Below the pieces are notes generated by a model that worked only from the letters and a program-made list of their open reading frames with translations, was not told where the DNA came from and made no database searches. The position numbers and the translations under genes are program-made. Shown in pieces: positions 27,329 to 37,096 of a stretch of DNA of 64,000 bases. Within the stretch, counting starts at the first letter, position 1, and each line of letters begins with the position of its first letter. This DNA is from Flavobacterium sp. IB48 (GTDB lineage: Bacteria > Bacteroidota > Bacteroidia > Flavobacteriales > Flavobacteriaceae). The stretch is taken from positions 271,316 to 335,315 of the forward strand of contig NZ_JAEFCA010000001.1 in NCBI RefSeq assembly GCF_016405855.1, in the 5' to 3' direction.

Positions 27329-28009
27329 ATGAAAAAAAATTATCTACTTATTTTATTCTCTGTTACCTATCTATTTTTAAGCTGTGGAAATGGCGAAAAA
27401 AAACAACCTAAAAAAGTCATTCAAGCTGTCAATAAATTGAAACCAGTTGGCACGAAAGTGAGTCCTAAAGTTGCTCCAAAAAGTATTACTGCACCAAAAG
27501 AATTTGACTCAAAAAAAACTATTGTCCAAAAAAATCCTTTTGCAATCAAAAATCCGATAGAAATTAAAACGGTAAGTTCTCAAACCGAAAATAATCTTGT
27601 GAATCCGCCAGTTTCTATAAAAAAAGAAGCCAATGAGGAATTATTAAATTTTGTTAATGTTCGCAAAATCTTAGCCAAATGCAAAATGGGCCAGACTATA
27701 ACTCAAAAACAGCTAACAGAGCATTTTGAAATTCCTGAAGAAGCTGTCAAACTAGTAAAAAGTGTAACCAAAACAGCTGAAAATGAATTGGCGGTAAAAT
27801 GGCAATCTACTTGGCTTGTTGAAAGAGTTTCTGATGCCGAACTTGAAGATGGCAAAATGAAAGTGGTTTTTAAAGCCAATAAAATGTATACTTCTGGAAA
27901 TGCAATTGGCATTAAATACAATAGAAAAATTTATACTAATTTGGTAATTGTTGGACGTTCTGCTTACATTCCGAGTGTAAAAGGATATAGTTGGCAAATT
28001 GGCAGATAA
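27329..28009 (+). CDS. Lipoprotein of unknown function
   Basis: 226 residues. The leader MKKNYLLILFSVTYLFLSC has a lipobox-like LSC, so a lipid-anchored envelope protein is expected. Residues 25-100 are Lys/Pro/Val-rich and low in complexity, probably a flexible linker. The C-terminal ~110 residues (from NVRKILAKCKMGQTITQ) look folded, alternating strands and helices. I recognise no family. It lies between the YhhQ-type transporter and tag, all spaced by 16-33 bp in one direction. Confidence 0.7.
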   Translation: MKKNYLLILFSVTYLFLSCGNGEKKQPKKVIQAVNKLKPVGTKVSPKVAPKSITAPKEFDSKKTIVQKNPFAIKNPIEIKTVSSQTENNLVNPPVSIKKEANEELLNFVNVRKILAKCKMGQTITQKQLTEHFEIPEEAVKLVKSVTKTAENELAVKWQSTWLVERVSDAELEDGKMKVVFKANKMYTSGNAIGIKYNRKIYTNLVIVGRSAYIPSVKGYSWQIGR

Positions 28010-28042
28010 TAATTTTTATAAAATTGCACAATATCAAATCAA

Positions 28043-28603
28043 ATGGAACCAATAAGATGCAGCTGGTGTTCTGCCAGCGATTTATATAAAAAATATCATG
28101 ACGAAGAATGGGGCGTTCCCGTTTATGACGACCCTACTTTATTCGAATTTTTAATTTTGGAAACTTTCCAAGCTGGTTTGAGCTGGATTACAATTTTAAA
28201 CAAAAGAGAAAATTTTAGAGCTGCTTTTGATTATTTCGATTATAAAAAAATGGCCAATTATTCTGAAGATAAAATCGAAGAGTTAATGCAGAATACTGGA
28301 ATTATTCGAAACAAATTAAAAATTAAAGCTGCCGTTTCTAACGCTCAAGCATTTATGAAAGTCCAGGAAGAATTTGGAACTTTCTCTGATTATATTTGGA
28401 AATATACTAACGGAAAACCGATCGTCAACAATTTGAAAAATTCAAAAGATGCTCCCGCGACTACTCCACTTTCAGATGAAATTAGCAAAGATTTAAAAAA
28501 AAGAGGCTTTAAATTTGTGGGTTCAACCGTTATTTATGCTCACATGCAAGCCACCGGAATGGTCAATGATCATGTGGAAGATTGCTTTACGAGAAAAAAA
28601 TAA
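28043..28603 (+). CDS. tag: DNA-3-methyladenine glycosylase I
   Basis: 186 residues. It begins RCSWCSASDLYKKYHDEEWGVPVYDD, including the zinc-binding Cys pair and substrate-contacting Trp/Tyr of Tag, followed by FEFLILETFQAGLSWITILNKR. Late in the protein FKFVGSTVIYAHMQATGMVNDH supplies the remaining zinc ligands (His) and the HhH-like region. It removes 3-methyladenine. It is the end of a three-gene run and lies 29 kb from the alkylation-repair group at 57.6-60.5 kb. Confidence 0.95.
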   Translation: MEPIRCSWCSASDLYKKYHDEEWGVPVYDDPTLFEFLILETFQAGLSWITILNKRENFRAAFDYFDYKKMANYSEDKIEELMQNTGIIRNKLKIKAAVSNAQAFMKVQEEFGTFSDYIWKYTNGKPIVNNLKNSKDAPATTPLSDEISKDLKKRGFKFVGSTVIYAHMQATGMVNDHVEDCFTRKK

Positions 28604-28655
28604 TTTTCAGTCGCAGTCGCAGTTTTCAGTTTTTTTTGAACTTGAAATCTGAAAC

Positions 28656-28688
28656 TTGAAACTTTCAAACAAAATTTTATTACATTTG
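28656..28688 (+). promoter_or_regulatory. Promoter of the thiamine operon
   Basis: TTG (28656-28658), 22 bp, TACATTTG (28681-28688). The same -7 octamer TACATTTG precedes the second TPP riboswitch at 44423-44430. The TTG falls within a TGAAACTTGAAAC low-complexity repeat (28636-28664). Confidence 0.6.
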
Positions 28689-28694
28689 CTTCAC

Positions 28695-28775
28695 ACTTTA
28701 GGGGTGTCTACAAAATTGTAGGCTGAGATTTTACCCTCTGAACCTGATCTAGTTCATACTAGCGTAGGGAAAAGT
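28695..28775 (+). promoter_or_regulatory. TPP riboswitch (THI element) of the thiamine operon
   Basis: The conserved TPP aptamer blocks are present in order: GGGGTG (28701), CTGAGA (28722), ACCC (28733), GAACCTGATCTAGTTC (28740) and AGCGTAGGGAA (28761). The P1 arms ACTTT (28695-28699) and AAAGT (28771-28775) close it. It senses thiamine pyrophosphate and should repress thiS-thiF expression when TPP is plentiful. Confidence 0.95.
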
Positions 28776-28813
28776 AAGATGACTTCTGCGCGCATTTTTA
28801 TGCGTTCTTGTAG

Positions 28814-28857
28814 CCATTCCTAAGGTGTATCTATACACTAAACTCAAAAAGGAATGG
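28814..28857 (+). promoter_or_regulatory. Start-codon-occluding hairpin, riboswitch expression platform
   Basis: CCATTCCT (28814-28821) pairs perfectly with AGGAATGG (28850-28857), which contains the thiS ATG (28854). Inside, GTGTAT (28825-28830) pairs with ATACAC (28833-28838). There is no T run, so this looks like translational control by hiding the start codon, not a terminator. Confidence 0.65.
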
Positions 28858-29060
28858 AACTAAAAATCAATCAACAAACTAAAAAATTCAATGCTGAATC
28901 GCTAAGCGTTCAATCATTGCTCGATCTCGAAATTCCGCATAAACAAAACGGAATCGCTGTTGCTGTCAACAATACTGTTGTTCCAAAACTCAAATGGAAC
29001 GAATTCTTCGTACAAGAAACCGACGAAATTTTAATTATTTCTGCAACTCAAGGAGGTTAA
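28854..29060 (+). CDS. thiS: Sulfur carrier protein ThiS
   Basis: 68 residues with the beta-grasp pattern and the obligatory C-terminal Gly-Gly (ISATQGG), which is adenylated by ThiF and thiocarboxylated to donate sulfur for the thiazole ring. It is the first gene after the TPP riboswitch, and its ATG lies within the predicted occluding hairpin. Confidence 0.93.
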   Translation: MELKINQQTKKFNAESLSVQSLLDLEIPHKQNGIAVAVNNTVVPKLKWNEFFVQETDEILIISATQGG

Positions 29061-29112
29061 TTTTTGAAATTCCAATTCAGAAAAACAAATTCCAATTATA
29101 TACTGGACATAA

Positions 29113-29128
29113 ACGCACTGCAGTGCGT
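29113..29128. repeat. REP-like palindrome ACGCACTGCAGTGCGT
   Basis: A perfect 16-bp palindrome in the thiS-thiC gap followed by CTCTACA. A close copy with the same CTCTACA tail is at 59591-59608 and a diverged one at 59460-59477, so this is a dispersed family. The same gap carries AAATTCCAA-type units and two ACCTGAA units at 29174-29187. Confidence 0.7.
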
Positions 29129-29153
29129 CTCTACAAATAACATTACGAAATAA

Positions 29154-31025
<1,872 letters not shown>

Positions 31026-31056
31026 GTGGAAAGATAATAGAAACAAGAAGAAAGAT

Positions 31057-31668
31057 ATGATTGTAATTTCTAGTCCTTTTGTTGTTGCAAATGAAACGAA
31101 GATAGTTCAATCTTTATTTGAAGAAGGATTGTCTTTGTTTCATATTCGGAAACCTGATTTTTCTGAGTTAGAAATGGTGAAGTTTATTCTCCAAATAAAA
31201 ACCGAATATAGAAATAAACTGGTTTTGCACAATCATCATCATTTAGCAGAAGATTTTGGTATTGAAAAACTCCATTTTTCTGAGAAAGAGAGAAAAAGCA
31301 ATCTTAATGATCCTGCAAGGTTTTCAAAACCTTGTAGGTCTAAATCAACATCGACACATTCGGTCGAAGATTTTAATTCGTTAGAAAATGATTTTGATTA
31401 CGCATTCTTAAGTCCTGTTTTTAAAAGTATATCTAAAGAAAATTACCATCCAAAAATCGATCTATTTGAAGCTTTAAAATCAAAAACAAACAGTAAAACA
31501 AAAGTGATTGCTTTAGGCGGAATTGATATTGAAAACATTCAAAAAACACTTGAAAATGGTTTTGATGATGTTGCGCTTTTAGGAAGTATTTGGAACCATG
31601 AGAATCCGTTAAAACAATTTAAATTATGTCAGAAAATCGCCCTTTCGTACTCACAATCGCAGGTTTAG
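31057..31668 (+). CDS. TenI-like thiazole tautomerase / ThiE paralogue with an in-frame palindromic insert
   Basis: The likely start is the ATG at 31057 (MIVISSPF), not upstream codons that overlap thiC. 203 residues of the ThiE/TenI TIM-barrel family: LFHIRKPDFSE, LHNHHHLAEDFGIEKLHFSE, YAFLSPVFKSISK, VIALGGIDIEN. It lacks the QMRxK pyrophosphate motif of the real ThiE encoded at 32359, which favours the aromatase role. At about residues 85-95 (31309-31340) the coding sequence is a palindromic repeat, giving the peptide DPARFSKPCRSK, probably an extra loop. It overlaps thiD by 43 bp. Confidence 0.75.
   Translation: MIVISSPFVVANETKIVQSLFEEGLSLFHIRKPDFSELEMVKFILQIKTEYRNKLVLHNHHHLAEDFGIEKLHFSEKERKSNLNDPARFSKPCRSKSTSTHSVEDFNSLENDFDYAFLSPVFKSISKENYHPKIDLFEALKSKTNSKTKVIALGGIDIENIQKTLENGFDDVALLGSIWNHENPLKQFKLCQKIALSYSQSQV
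31309..31340. repeat. Palindromic repeat inside the tenI-like coding sequence
   Basis: CCTGCAAGGTTTT (31312-31324) and AAAACCTTGTAGG (31326-31338) are inverted with one mismatch, around a single C. The core AGGTTTT/AAAACCT recurs in the intergenic palindrome at 52515-52547. Its length keeps the reading frame open. Confidence 0.7.
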
Positions 31669-32366
31669 ATCCTTCTGGAGGAGCTGGAATTTTGGCCGAT
31701 ATCAAAACATTTGAGCAACATAAAGTGACTGGTTTTGCGATTTCTACAGCCAATACAATTCAGACTGAAAATCAATTTTATGAAATTCAGTGGACTGATT
31801 TGAGTTTTGTTATTCGTTCTATCGAAACGCTGTTTTTAAATTATAAAATCAACGTTGTGAAAATTGGAATTGTGTCTTCTTTACCTGATTTAAACCGAAT
31901 TGTTTCGACTATAAAAATGCTTTCTTCTTCAACAAAAATCGTTTGGGATCCCGTTTTAAAATCAACCACAAAATTTGAGTTTATGAATATTGAAGATCGT
32001 TTAGATTTAAATAAAATATTGTCAAAAATCGATTTGATTACGCCTAATTATCATGAAGCTGAGATTCTATTTCCAGATTTCCCTTCTAATGAAAATAGAT
32101 TTTCAACAAACATTTTATTGAAAGGTGGGCATAATGAAAAAGCCTTAGGAACAGATTTTTTATTTCTAAAAAAGGAAGCATTAGAATTGCTTCCATCAGA
32201 AAAAAAATGCTTTAAAAAACATGGTTCAGGCTGTGTACTTTCTTCTGCAATTGCTTCGAATTTAGCTTTAAATCAGACATTAAAAGAAGCCTGTGAAAGC
32301 GCTAAAATCTATATCGAAAATTACTTGAGTTCAACATCAACTTTAATCGGATATCATTATGTATAG
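31626..32366 (+). CDS. thiD: Hydroxymethylpyrimidine/phosphomethylpyrimidine kinase
   Basis: 246 residues, ribokinase-like fold. It starts VLTIAGLDPSGGAGILADIKTFEQHKVTG, the ThiD N-terminal signature, and has VWDPVLKST, DLITPNYHEAEILF, LLKGGHNEKALGTD and the anion-hole KKHGSGCVLSSAIASNLA with the catalytic region. It phosphorylates HMP and HMP-P. It is embedded in the thi operon with overlaps on both sides (43 bp and 8 bp), implying translational coupling. Confidence 0.9.
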   Translation: MSENRPFVLTIAGLDPSGGAGILADIKTFEQHKVTGFAISTANTIQTENQFYEIQWTDLSFVIRSIETLFLNYKINVVKIGIVSSLPDLNRIVSTIKMLSSSTKIVWDPVLKSTTKFEFMNIEDRLDLNKILSKIDLITPNYHEAEILFPDFPSNENRFSTNILLKGGHNEKALGTDFLFLKKEALELLPSEKKCFKKHGSGCVLSSAIASNLALNQTLKEACESAKIYIENYLSSTSTLIGYHYV

Positions 32367-32997
32367 CAAACTTCAATATATCTCGCAAGGCGAAACTATC
32401 GAAAAACAATTGTATAATATTCATCAAGCACTCGACGCTGGATGTAATTGGGTGCAAATGCGTTTTAAAAACCAAACACAAAAAAATGCTTTCACTTTAG
32501 CGGAAGCGGTAAAACCTTTATGCGAAAAGTACACAGCCACTTTTATTGTAAACGACGATTTACATCTTACTAAAGAAATTGACGCAGACGGTATTCATCT
32601 AGGCTTAACCGATACCAAAATCGACGAAGCAAGGGCTTTTTTAGGCACTTCAAAAGTAATTGGAGGTACTGCAAACACTTTTGAAGACATTGAAAATCAC
32701 GTTAAAAATGGTTGTGATTATATTGGATTAGGCCCTTTTAGATTTACGAATACAAAAGAAAAACTGAGTCCGATTTTAGGATTATCGGGCTATTTTGATA
32801 TTCTTCAAAAATTGAAAAAAGATAAACTCGAAATTCCGGTTTATGCTATCGGAGGTATTACATTAAGAGATGTGAATCCGTTAATGGAGACTGGGATTCA
32901 TGGAATTGCCATTTCTGGAATCATTACCGAAAGTGATGAAAAAGAAAAATTGATTCAACAACTAAACGAAAAATTATATGCAAACATCATTGTTTAA
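32359..32997 (+). CDS. thiE: Thiamine phosphate synthase
   Basis: 212 residues. It has WVQMRFKN (the QxRxK pyrophosphate-binding motif), [24 protein letters not shown] (with metal-binding Asp residues), [24 protein letters not shown] and YAIGGI. It joins HMP-PP and thiazole phosphate. It overlaps thiD by 8 bp and thiG by 20 bp. Confidence 0.93.
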   Translation: MYSKLQYISQGETIEKQLYNIHQALDAGCNWVQMRFKNQTQKNAFTLAEAVKPLCEKYTATFIVNDDLHLTKEIDADGIHLGLTDTKIDEARAFLGTSKVIGGTANTFEDIENHVKNGCDYIGLGPFRFTNTKEKLSPILGLSGYFDILQKLKKDKLEIPVYAIGGITLRDVNPLMETGIHGIAISGIITESDEKEKLIQQLNEKLYANIIV

Positions 32998-33754
32998 TAT
33001 AGGAGATAAAGCCTTTAAATCTCGCTTGTTTCTTGGAACGGGAAAATTTGGTTCGAATGAAGAAATGGAGCAGGCGATTTTAGCTTCGGAAAGCGAATTG
33101 GTTACGGTTGCTTTAAAACGCATTGATCTAGAAACTGATACAGATGCCATTTTATCACATTTAAAACATCCAAATATCAATTTATTACCCAACACTTCAG
33201 GAGCAAGAAATGCCAAAGAAGCTGTTTTTGCCGCACAATTGGCTCGCGAAGCTTTAGAAACTAATTGGGTGAAACTAGAAATTCATCCTGATCCAAAATA
33301 TTTAATGCCCGACCCGATTGAGACTTTAAAAGCGACAGAAGAATTGGCTAAACTCGGTTTTATTGTACTTCCGTACATTCACGCCGATCCTGTTTTGTGT
33401 AAACATTTAGAAAGCGTAGGGACATCGGCTGTCATGCCTTTAGGCTCACCTATTGGAAGTAATAAAGGTTTAAAAACGATCGATTTCCTAGAAATTATTA
33501 TCGAGCAAAGTACTGTTCCCGTTATTGTAGATGCAGGAATTGGAGCGCCTTCTGATGCTGCAAAAGCAATGGAAATTGGTGCAGATGCCGTTTTGGTGAA
33601 TACCGCCATTGCCGTTGCGGGAAATCCAAAATTAATGGCTGAAGCTTTTAAAGAAGCCGTAATTGCAGGTAGAAAAGCCTTTGAAGCTAAAGTTGCCAAT
33701 CAGCAGAGTTATGCTTCGGCTTCTAGTCCGTTGACTTCTTTTCTTTATGAATAA
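32978..33754 (+). CDS. thiG: Thiazole synthase ThiG
   Basis: 258 residues. Family motifs are [10 protein letters not shown] near the N terminus, [12 protein letters not shown] with the Schiff-base lysine region, [43 protein letters not shown] and [31 protein letters not shown]. It condenses DXP, dehydroglycine and ThiS-thiocarboxylate. It normally works with ThiH, which here is displaced by an inserted GxxExxY gene. Confidence 0.96.
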   Translation: MQTSLFNIGDKAFKSRLFLGTGKFGSNEEMEQAILASESELVTVALKRIDLETDTDAILSHLKHPNINLLPNTSGARNAKEAVFAAQLAREALETNWVKLEIHPDPKYLMPDPIETLKATEELAKLGFIVLPYIHADPVLCKHLESVGTSAVMPLGSPIGSNKGLKTIDFLEIIIEQSTVPVIVDAGIGAPSDAAKAMEIGADAVLVNTAIAVAGNPKLMAEAFKEAVIAGRKAFEAKVANQQSYASASSPLTSFLYE

Positions 33755-33763
33755 AAAATTTTG

Positions 33764-33808
33764 TTTCACGCAGATTTTGCAGATTTAAGCAGATTAAAAG
33801 TTGATTTT
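33764..33808. repeat. Left 45-bp inverted repeat of the GxxExxY cassette
   Basis: It starts TTTCACGCAGATTTT ten bases after the thiG stop and pairs with 34305-34349 in inverse orientation, 44 of 45 bases matching. Inside, GCAGATT recurs three times at 10-bp spacing (33770, 33780, 33790 region), so each arm is itself a short direct-repeat array. Confidence 0.88.
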
Positions 33809-33871
33809 ATTTATTGCTTAATCTATAAATTTTCGCGAAAACCATTCGTCTAAAAAAGAAAGAAAATTCTT

Positions 33872-33879
33872 TATTTTTG
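33872..33879 (+). promoter_or_regulatory. Candidate -7 element of the GxxExxY gene
   Basis: TATTTTTG matches TAnnTTTG, 23 bp before the GxxExxY ATG and inside the repeat-bounded segment. The cassette may therefore carry its own promoter. No TTG at -33. Confidence 0.4.
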
Positions 33880-33902
33880 AATTTTAATTAAAATCAAAAA
33901 TA

Positions 33903-34280
33903 ATGACTGAAAATGAAATATCATATCTAGTGCGAGGAGCAATTTTTAAAGTATATAATAATTTAGGACCAGGACTATTCGAATCTGTCTATGAGAGTGC
34001 CTTGTTTTACGAATTAGAAAAACTAAATCTAGAGGTCAAAAAACAAGTAGAAGTTATTATCAATTATGAAGAAATAATATTAGATGCAGCTTTTAGACTG
34101 GATTTACTAGTCGAAAATAAAGTAATAATTGAATTAAAATCTGTTGAAGAATTAGCACCAATACATTACAAACAAATTGCAACTTATCTTCGATTAGCTA
34201 ATAAAAAATTAGGCTTACTTGTAAATTTTAACACGCTTAATATTTTAAATGATATTAAAAGAGTTGCCAATAAAATATAA
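33903..34280 (+). CDS. GxxExxY protein (PD-(D/E)XK nuclease-like)
   Basis: 125 residues. The name-giving motif is literal in GPGLFESVYESALF. A PD-(D/E)XK-type core follows: FRLDLLVENKVIIELKSVEEL, with Asp and the E-L-K triad member placed as in nucleases, then YLRLANKKLGLLVNFN. The family (PF13366/TIGR04256) is common in Bacteroidota, often in repeated settings, and its role is unknown. Here it lies between two 45-bp inverted repeats and splits thiG from thiH. It has no partner gene. A mobile or repeat-maintenance role is inference. Confidence 0.88.
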   Translation: MTENEISYLVRGAIFKVYNNLGPGLFESVYESALFYELEKLNLEVKKQVEVIINYEEIILDAAFRLDLLVENKVIIELKSVEELAPIHYKQIATYLRLANKKLGLLVNFNTLNILNDIKRVANKI

Positions 34281-34304
34281 AGAACACCGCATATCGATAA
34301 ATTA

Positions 34305-34349
34305 AAAATCAATTTTTAATCTGCTTAAATCTGCAAAATCTGCGTGAAA
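34305..34349. repeat. Right 45-bp inverted repeat of the GxxExxY cassette
   Basis: The reverse complement of 33764-33808 with one mismatch. It begins 25 bp after the GxxExxY stop and ends 15 bp before thiH. No convincing target-site duplication is seen; the flanks on both sides are just A/T-rich. Confidence 0.88.
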
Positions 34350-34364
34350 TAAAAACACATTCAC

Positions 34365-35516
34365 ATGAATACTTTCAAATCTATTTTCGAGCAATATAAT
34401 TGGGATGAAATCCAATCCAGAATATATAAAACCACATCAAAAGATGTCGAAAGAACTTTGGCTAAAACTAAATACAATCTCGATGATTTTTTGATTTTAA
34501 TTTCTCCTATTGCTCAAAACTATTTAGAACAAATGGCACAAAAATGCCATGAAATCACAAAAAAGCGCTTTGGAAAAACGATTCAAATGTATGCGCCACT
34601 TTATTTGAGTAACGAATGCCAAAACATTTGCACCTATTGCGGATTTAGTTTAGACAATAAAATCAAAAGAAAAACACTTTCTGATGCTGAAATAAAACTT
34701 GAAGTCGAAGCTTTAAAAAACGCTGGTTTCGATCATGTTTTATTGGTTACCGGCGAAGCGAATTATACAGTAAACATCAATTATTTTCTAAATGCAATCA
34801 ACTTAATTAAAGAAGATTTTTCGATTATTTCTGTTGAAGTTCAGCCACTTTCTACAGAAGATTATGAGCGTTTACATGAAGCTGGTGTTTATTCGGTTTT
34901 GGTTTATCAGGAAACATATCATCAGGAAGTTTACAAAAAATATCATACCAAAGGCAAGAAATCTAACTTCGAATATCGATTGGAAACTCCCGACCGAATT
35001 GGAACTGCAGGAATTCATAAAATTGGTTTGGGCGTTTTATTAGGTCTAGAAGATTGGCGAACTGATAGTTTTTTCAATGCTTTGCATTTAGATTATCTGC
35101 AGAAGAAATATTGGCAAACTAAATATTCCGTTTCTTTTCCGCGTCTTCGACCTGCTGAAGGTATTATCGAACCGAATTTCATTATGGACGATAAAGATTT
35201 GACACAATTAATTTGTGCCTACAGATTATGGAATGAAGATTTAGAAATTTCGATTTCGACGAGAGAAAATGAGAAATTTAGAAATAACATTATTCCAATT
35301 GGAGTTACAAGTATGAGCGCAGGTTCTAAAACAAATCCTGGTGGCTATGTAGTTGATCCGCAATCTTTGGAACAATTCGAAATTAGCGATGAACGTTCTG
35401 CCGAAGAAATTTCAAAAATCATAAAAAATGCAGGCTATGAACCAGTTTGGAAAGATTGGGACAAATCATTTAGTCATAAAGTTGGAAAGCCGAAAGTCAT
35501 AAAGTCTTTTACTTAG
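34365..35516 (+). CDS. thiH: 2-iminoacetate (dehydroglycine) synthase ThiH
   Basis: 383 residues, radical SAM. The cluster motif is CQNICTYCGFS (CX3CX2C), preceded by QMYAPLYLSNE. Later motifs include LLVTGEANYTVN, SVEVQPL, VYQETYHQEVYKKYHTKGKK, and KIGLGVLLGLEDWRTD, all typical of ThiH. It cleaves tyrosine to give the C2-N unit for the thiazole. Its use instead of the oxygen-dependent ThiO is noteworthy only for redox conditions. It is separated from thiG by the inserted cassette and depends on read-through or the cassette promoter. Confidence 0.95.
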   Translation: MNTFKSIFEQYNWDEIQSRIYKTTSKDVERTLAKTKYNLDDFLILISPIAQNYLEQMAQKCHEITKKRFGKTIQMYAPLYLSNECQNICTYCGFSLDNKIKRKTLSDAEIKLEVEALKNAGFDHVLLVTGEANYTVNINYFLNAINLIKEDFSIISVEVQPLSTEDYERLHEAGVYSVLVYQETYHQEVYKKYHTKGKKSNFEYRLETPDRIGTAGIHKIGLGVLLGLEDWRTDSFFNALHLDYLQKKYWQTKYSVSFPRLRPAEGIIEPNFIMDDKDLTQLICAYRLWNEDLEISISTRENEKFRNNIIPIGVTSMSAGSKTNPGGYVVDPQSLEQFEISDERSAEEISKIIKNAGYEPVWKDWDKSFSHKVGKPKVIKSFT

Positions 35517-35530
35517 ATAAATACTTTCTT

Positions 35531-35571
35531 GACTTTTGACTTTCGACTTTTGACTTTCGACTTTCGACTTT
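35531..35571. repeat. 7-bp tandem repeat GACTTTY, six units
   Basis: Between thiH and thiF the unit GACTTTT or GACTTTC is repeated six times without gaps (last unit lacks the pyrimidine). Such arrays change length by slippage. No coding or folding role is visible. Confidence 0.85.
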
Positions 35572-35592
35572 AAAAACTTTAAGACTTAAAAA

Positions 35593-36303
35593 ATGAGTAT
35601 TATTCAAGAATTCCTTCGTTATAACAGACAAACTATTCTTCCTGAAATTGGTGACGAAGGTCAGGAAAAACTAAAAAAAGCACGAGTTTTAGTAATTGGA
35701 GCAGGTGGATTAGGCTGTCCCATTTTACAATATATTACAACTGCCGGAGTTGGTTTTATCGGAATTATGGATTTTGATACTATTGAAATTCATAATCTCC
35801 ACAGACAGATTTTATATACTGAAAATGAGATTGGCCAACAAAAAGCAATTGTTGCAAAAGAAGTGGTTTCTAAATTAAATCCGTTGATTGAAGCTGTGGC
35901 AATTAACGAAAAAATTACAGCAGAAAATGCATCAAAAATAATTGAACAATATGATATTGTTGTAGATGGGTCTGATAATTTTTCAACTCGTTATTTAGTC
36001 AATGATACTTGCATCGAATTGAAAAAGCCTTTGGTATATGGAAGTATTTTAAAATTTGAAGGACAAATTGCTGTTTTCAACCATAACGGAAGTAAAAATC
36101 TTCGCGATTTGTTTCCAGAAATGCCAGATCCAAAAGATGTTCCAAATTGTAATTTAAACGGTGTTTTAGGAACATTGCCTGGACTTATAGGCAATATGAT
36201 GGCACACGAAACATTGAAATTGATTCTAGAATTACCAACTTTAAATAACGAATTGATACTTTTTAATACTCTCGATTGGAATTTTACAAAGCTAAATTTC
36301 TAA
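35593..36303 (+). CDS. thiF: ThiF/MoeB/HesA family adenylyltransferase
   Basis: 236 residues. The nucleotide site VLVIGAGGLGCPILQYITTAGVG, then GIMDFDTIEIHNLHRQILYT, and VVDGSDNFSTRYLVND are the E1-like signatures. Later GTLPGLIGNMMAHETLKLIL is conserved. It adenylates the ThiS C terminus; placement at the end of the thi operon supports thiF over moeB. The protein ends soon after the core, without a rhodanese domain. Its stop codon overlaps that of the convergent MOSC gene by 4 bp. Confidence 0.9.
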   Translation: MSIIQEFLRYNRQTILPEIGDEGQEKLKKARVLVIGAGGLGCPILQYITTAGVGFIGIMDFDTIEIHNLHRQILYTENEIGQQKAIVAKEVVSKLNPLIEAVAINEKITAENASKIIEQYDIVVDGSDNFSTRYLVNDTCIELKKPLVYGSILKFEGQIAVFNHNGSKNLRDLFPEMPDPKDVPNCNLNGVLGTLPGLIGNMMAHETLKLILELPTLNNELILFNTLDWNFTKLNF

Positions 36304-37094
36304 AAAATGACCTCATCGCCTACACTGATAATCCCTGAATTCAGACTCACAAGATTAGTTCCGAATAAAACTGAATTATCTACATTTCTGTATTTGCTCA
36401 AGGTTTTTAGAGGTTCTTTTTTTACAATTCCTTTCTGCGGATCGTTGTTTACCATAATACATCTTCCGCAAGGTTTTATGTTTTTAAACTGAACTTCTCC
36501 AATTTTAAAATCCTTAAAATCATCTTCTTCATGAGCATTTTTCGTACTTACAACAATGTTTGGACGAAATCTTTTAATGGTGATTTTTTCTTCTAATTTT
36601 TCATTTAAAAAATCAAGACTTTCAGTTCCAATTAGCAAATAAGGATAACCATCAGCCAAACTCACATTATAGGTTTCGTTTGTTCTGGAACTTTCATGTT
36701 TACGACCCCCAATATTATTGATTTTCACCAATTTGCACTCAAATCCTAGTTTGTCGCTAAACCATTTTGAAGAGTTTTTATTTACTTCGAAAACCTCACT
36801 TTTATCGTCCCAAACTTGAGATTCTATTGCATTTTCTAAATGTTCATTAATAGAAAAATCATGCGTTTCTCCTTCAAAAGTAATTTGAATTTTATCTCCC
36901 AAAATCTCAGGATAAAACTGACTCATTATTGGGTATTCTCTTTGCGTAACGTGAACATTTTCTGTATTAATCAGCATCCATCTTCGATCATTTTCAAAAC
37001 CCATTTCTTCAGCATTGGCACTTTTTAGACTAATGCCTGCCAAGCTTTTTATTGGATAAATATAAATTTCTTTTACACTATAGACTGCACTCAT
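36300..37094 (-). CDS. MOSC domain protein (YcbX/mARC-like)
   Basis: 264 residues. The N-terminal beta-barrel domain starts VKEIYIYPIKSLAGISLKSANAEEMGFENDRRWMLI. The MOSC domain has the conserved Cys in IKPCGRCIMVNNDPQKG, the likely molybdenum-coordinating residue. There is no C-terminal ferredoxin domain as in YcbX. Members reduce N-hydroxylated compounds. It is cotranscribed with aat (2-bp gap). Confidence 0.88.
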   Translation of the reverse strand: MSAVYSVKEIYIYPIKSLAGISLKSANAEEMGFENDRRWMLINTENVHVTQREYPIMSQFYPEILGDKIQITFEGETHDFSINEHLENAIESQVWDDKSEVFEVNKNSSKWFSDKLGFECKLVKINNIGGRKHESSRTNETYNVSLADGYPYLLIGTESLDFLNEKLEEKITIKRFRPNIVVSTKNAHEEDDFKDFKIGEVQFKNIKPCGRCIMVNNDPQKGIVKKEPLKTLSKYRNVDNSVLFGTNLVSLNSGIISVGDEVIF

Positions 37095-37096
37095 TT

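Noticed and set aside
33744..34365. Target-site duplication around the GxxExxY cassette
   Set aside because: Flanks are ATAAAAAA-like and TAAAAAC-like; the match is explained by A/T bias and cannot be claimed.
33764..35571. CRISPR array formed by the GCAGATT or GACTTTY repeats
   Set aside because: Units are 7-10 bp without unique spacers of constant length, and there is no cas gene.
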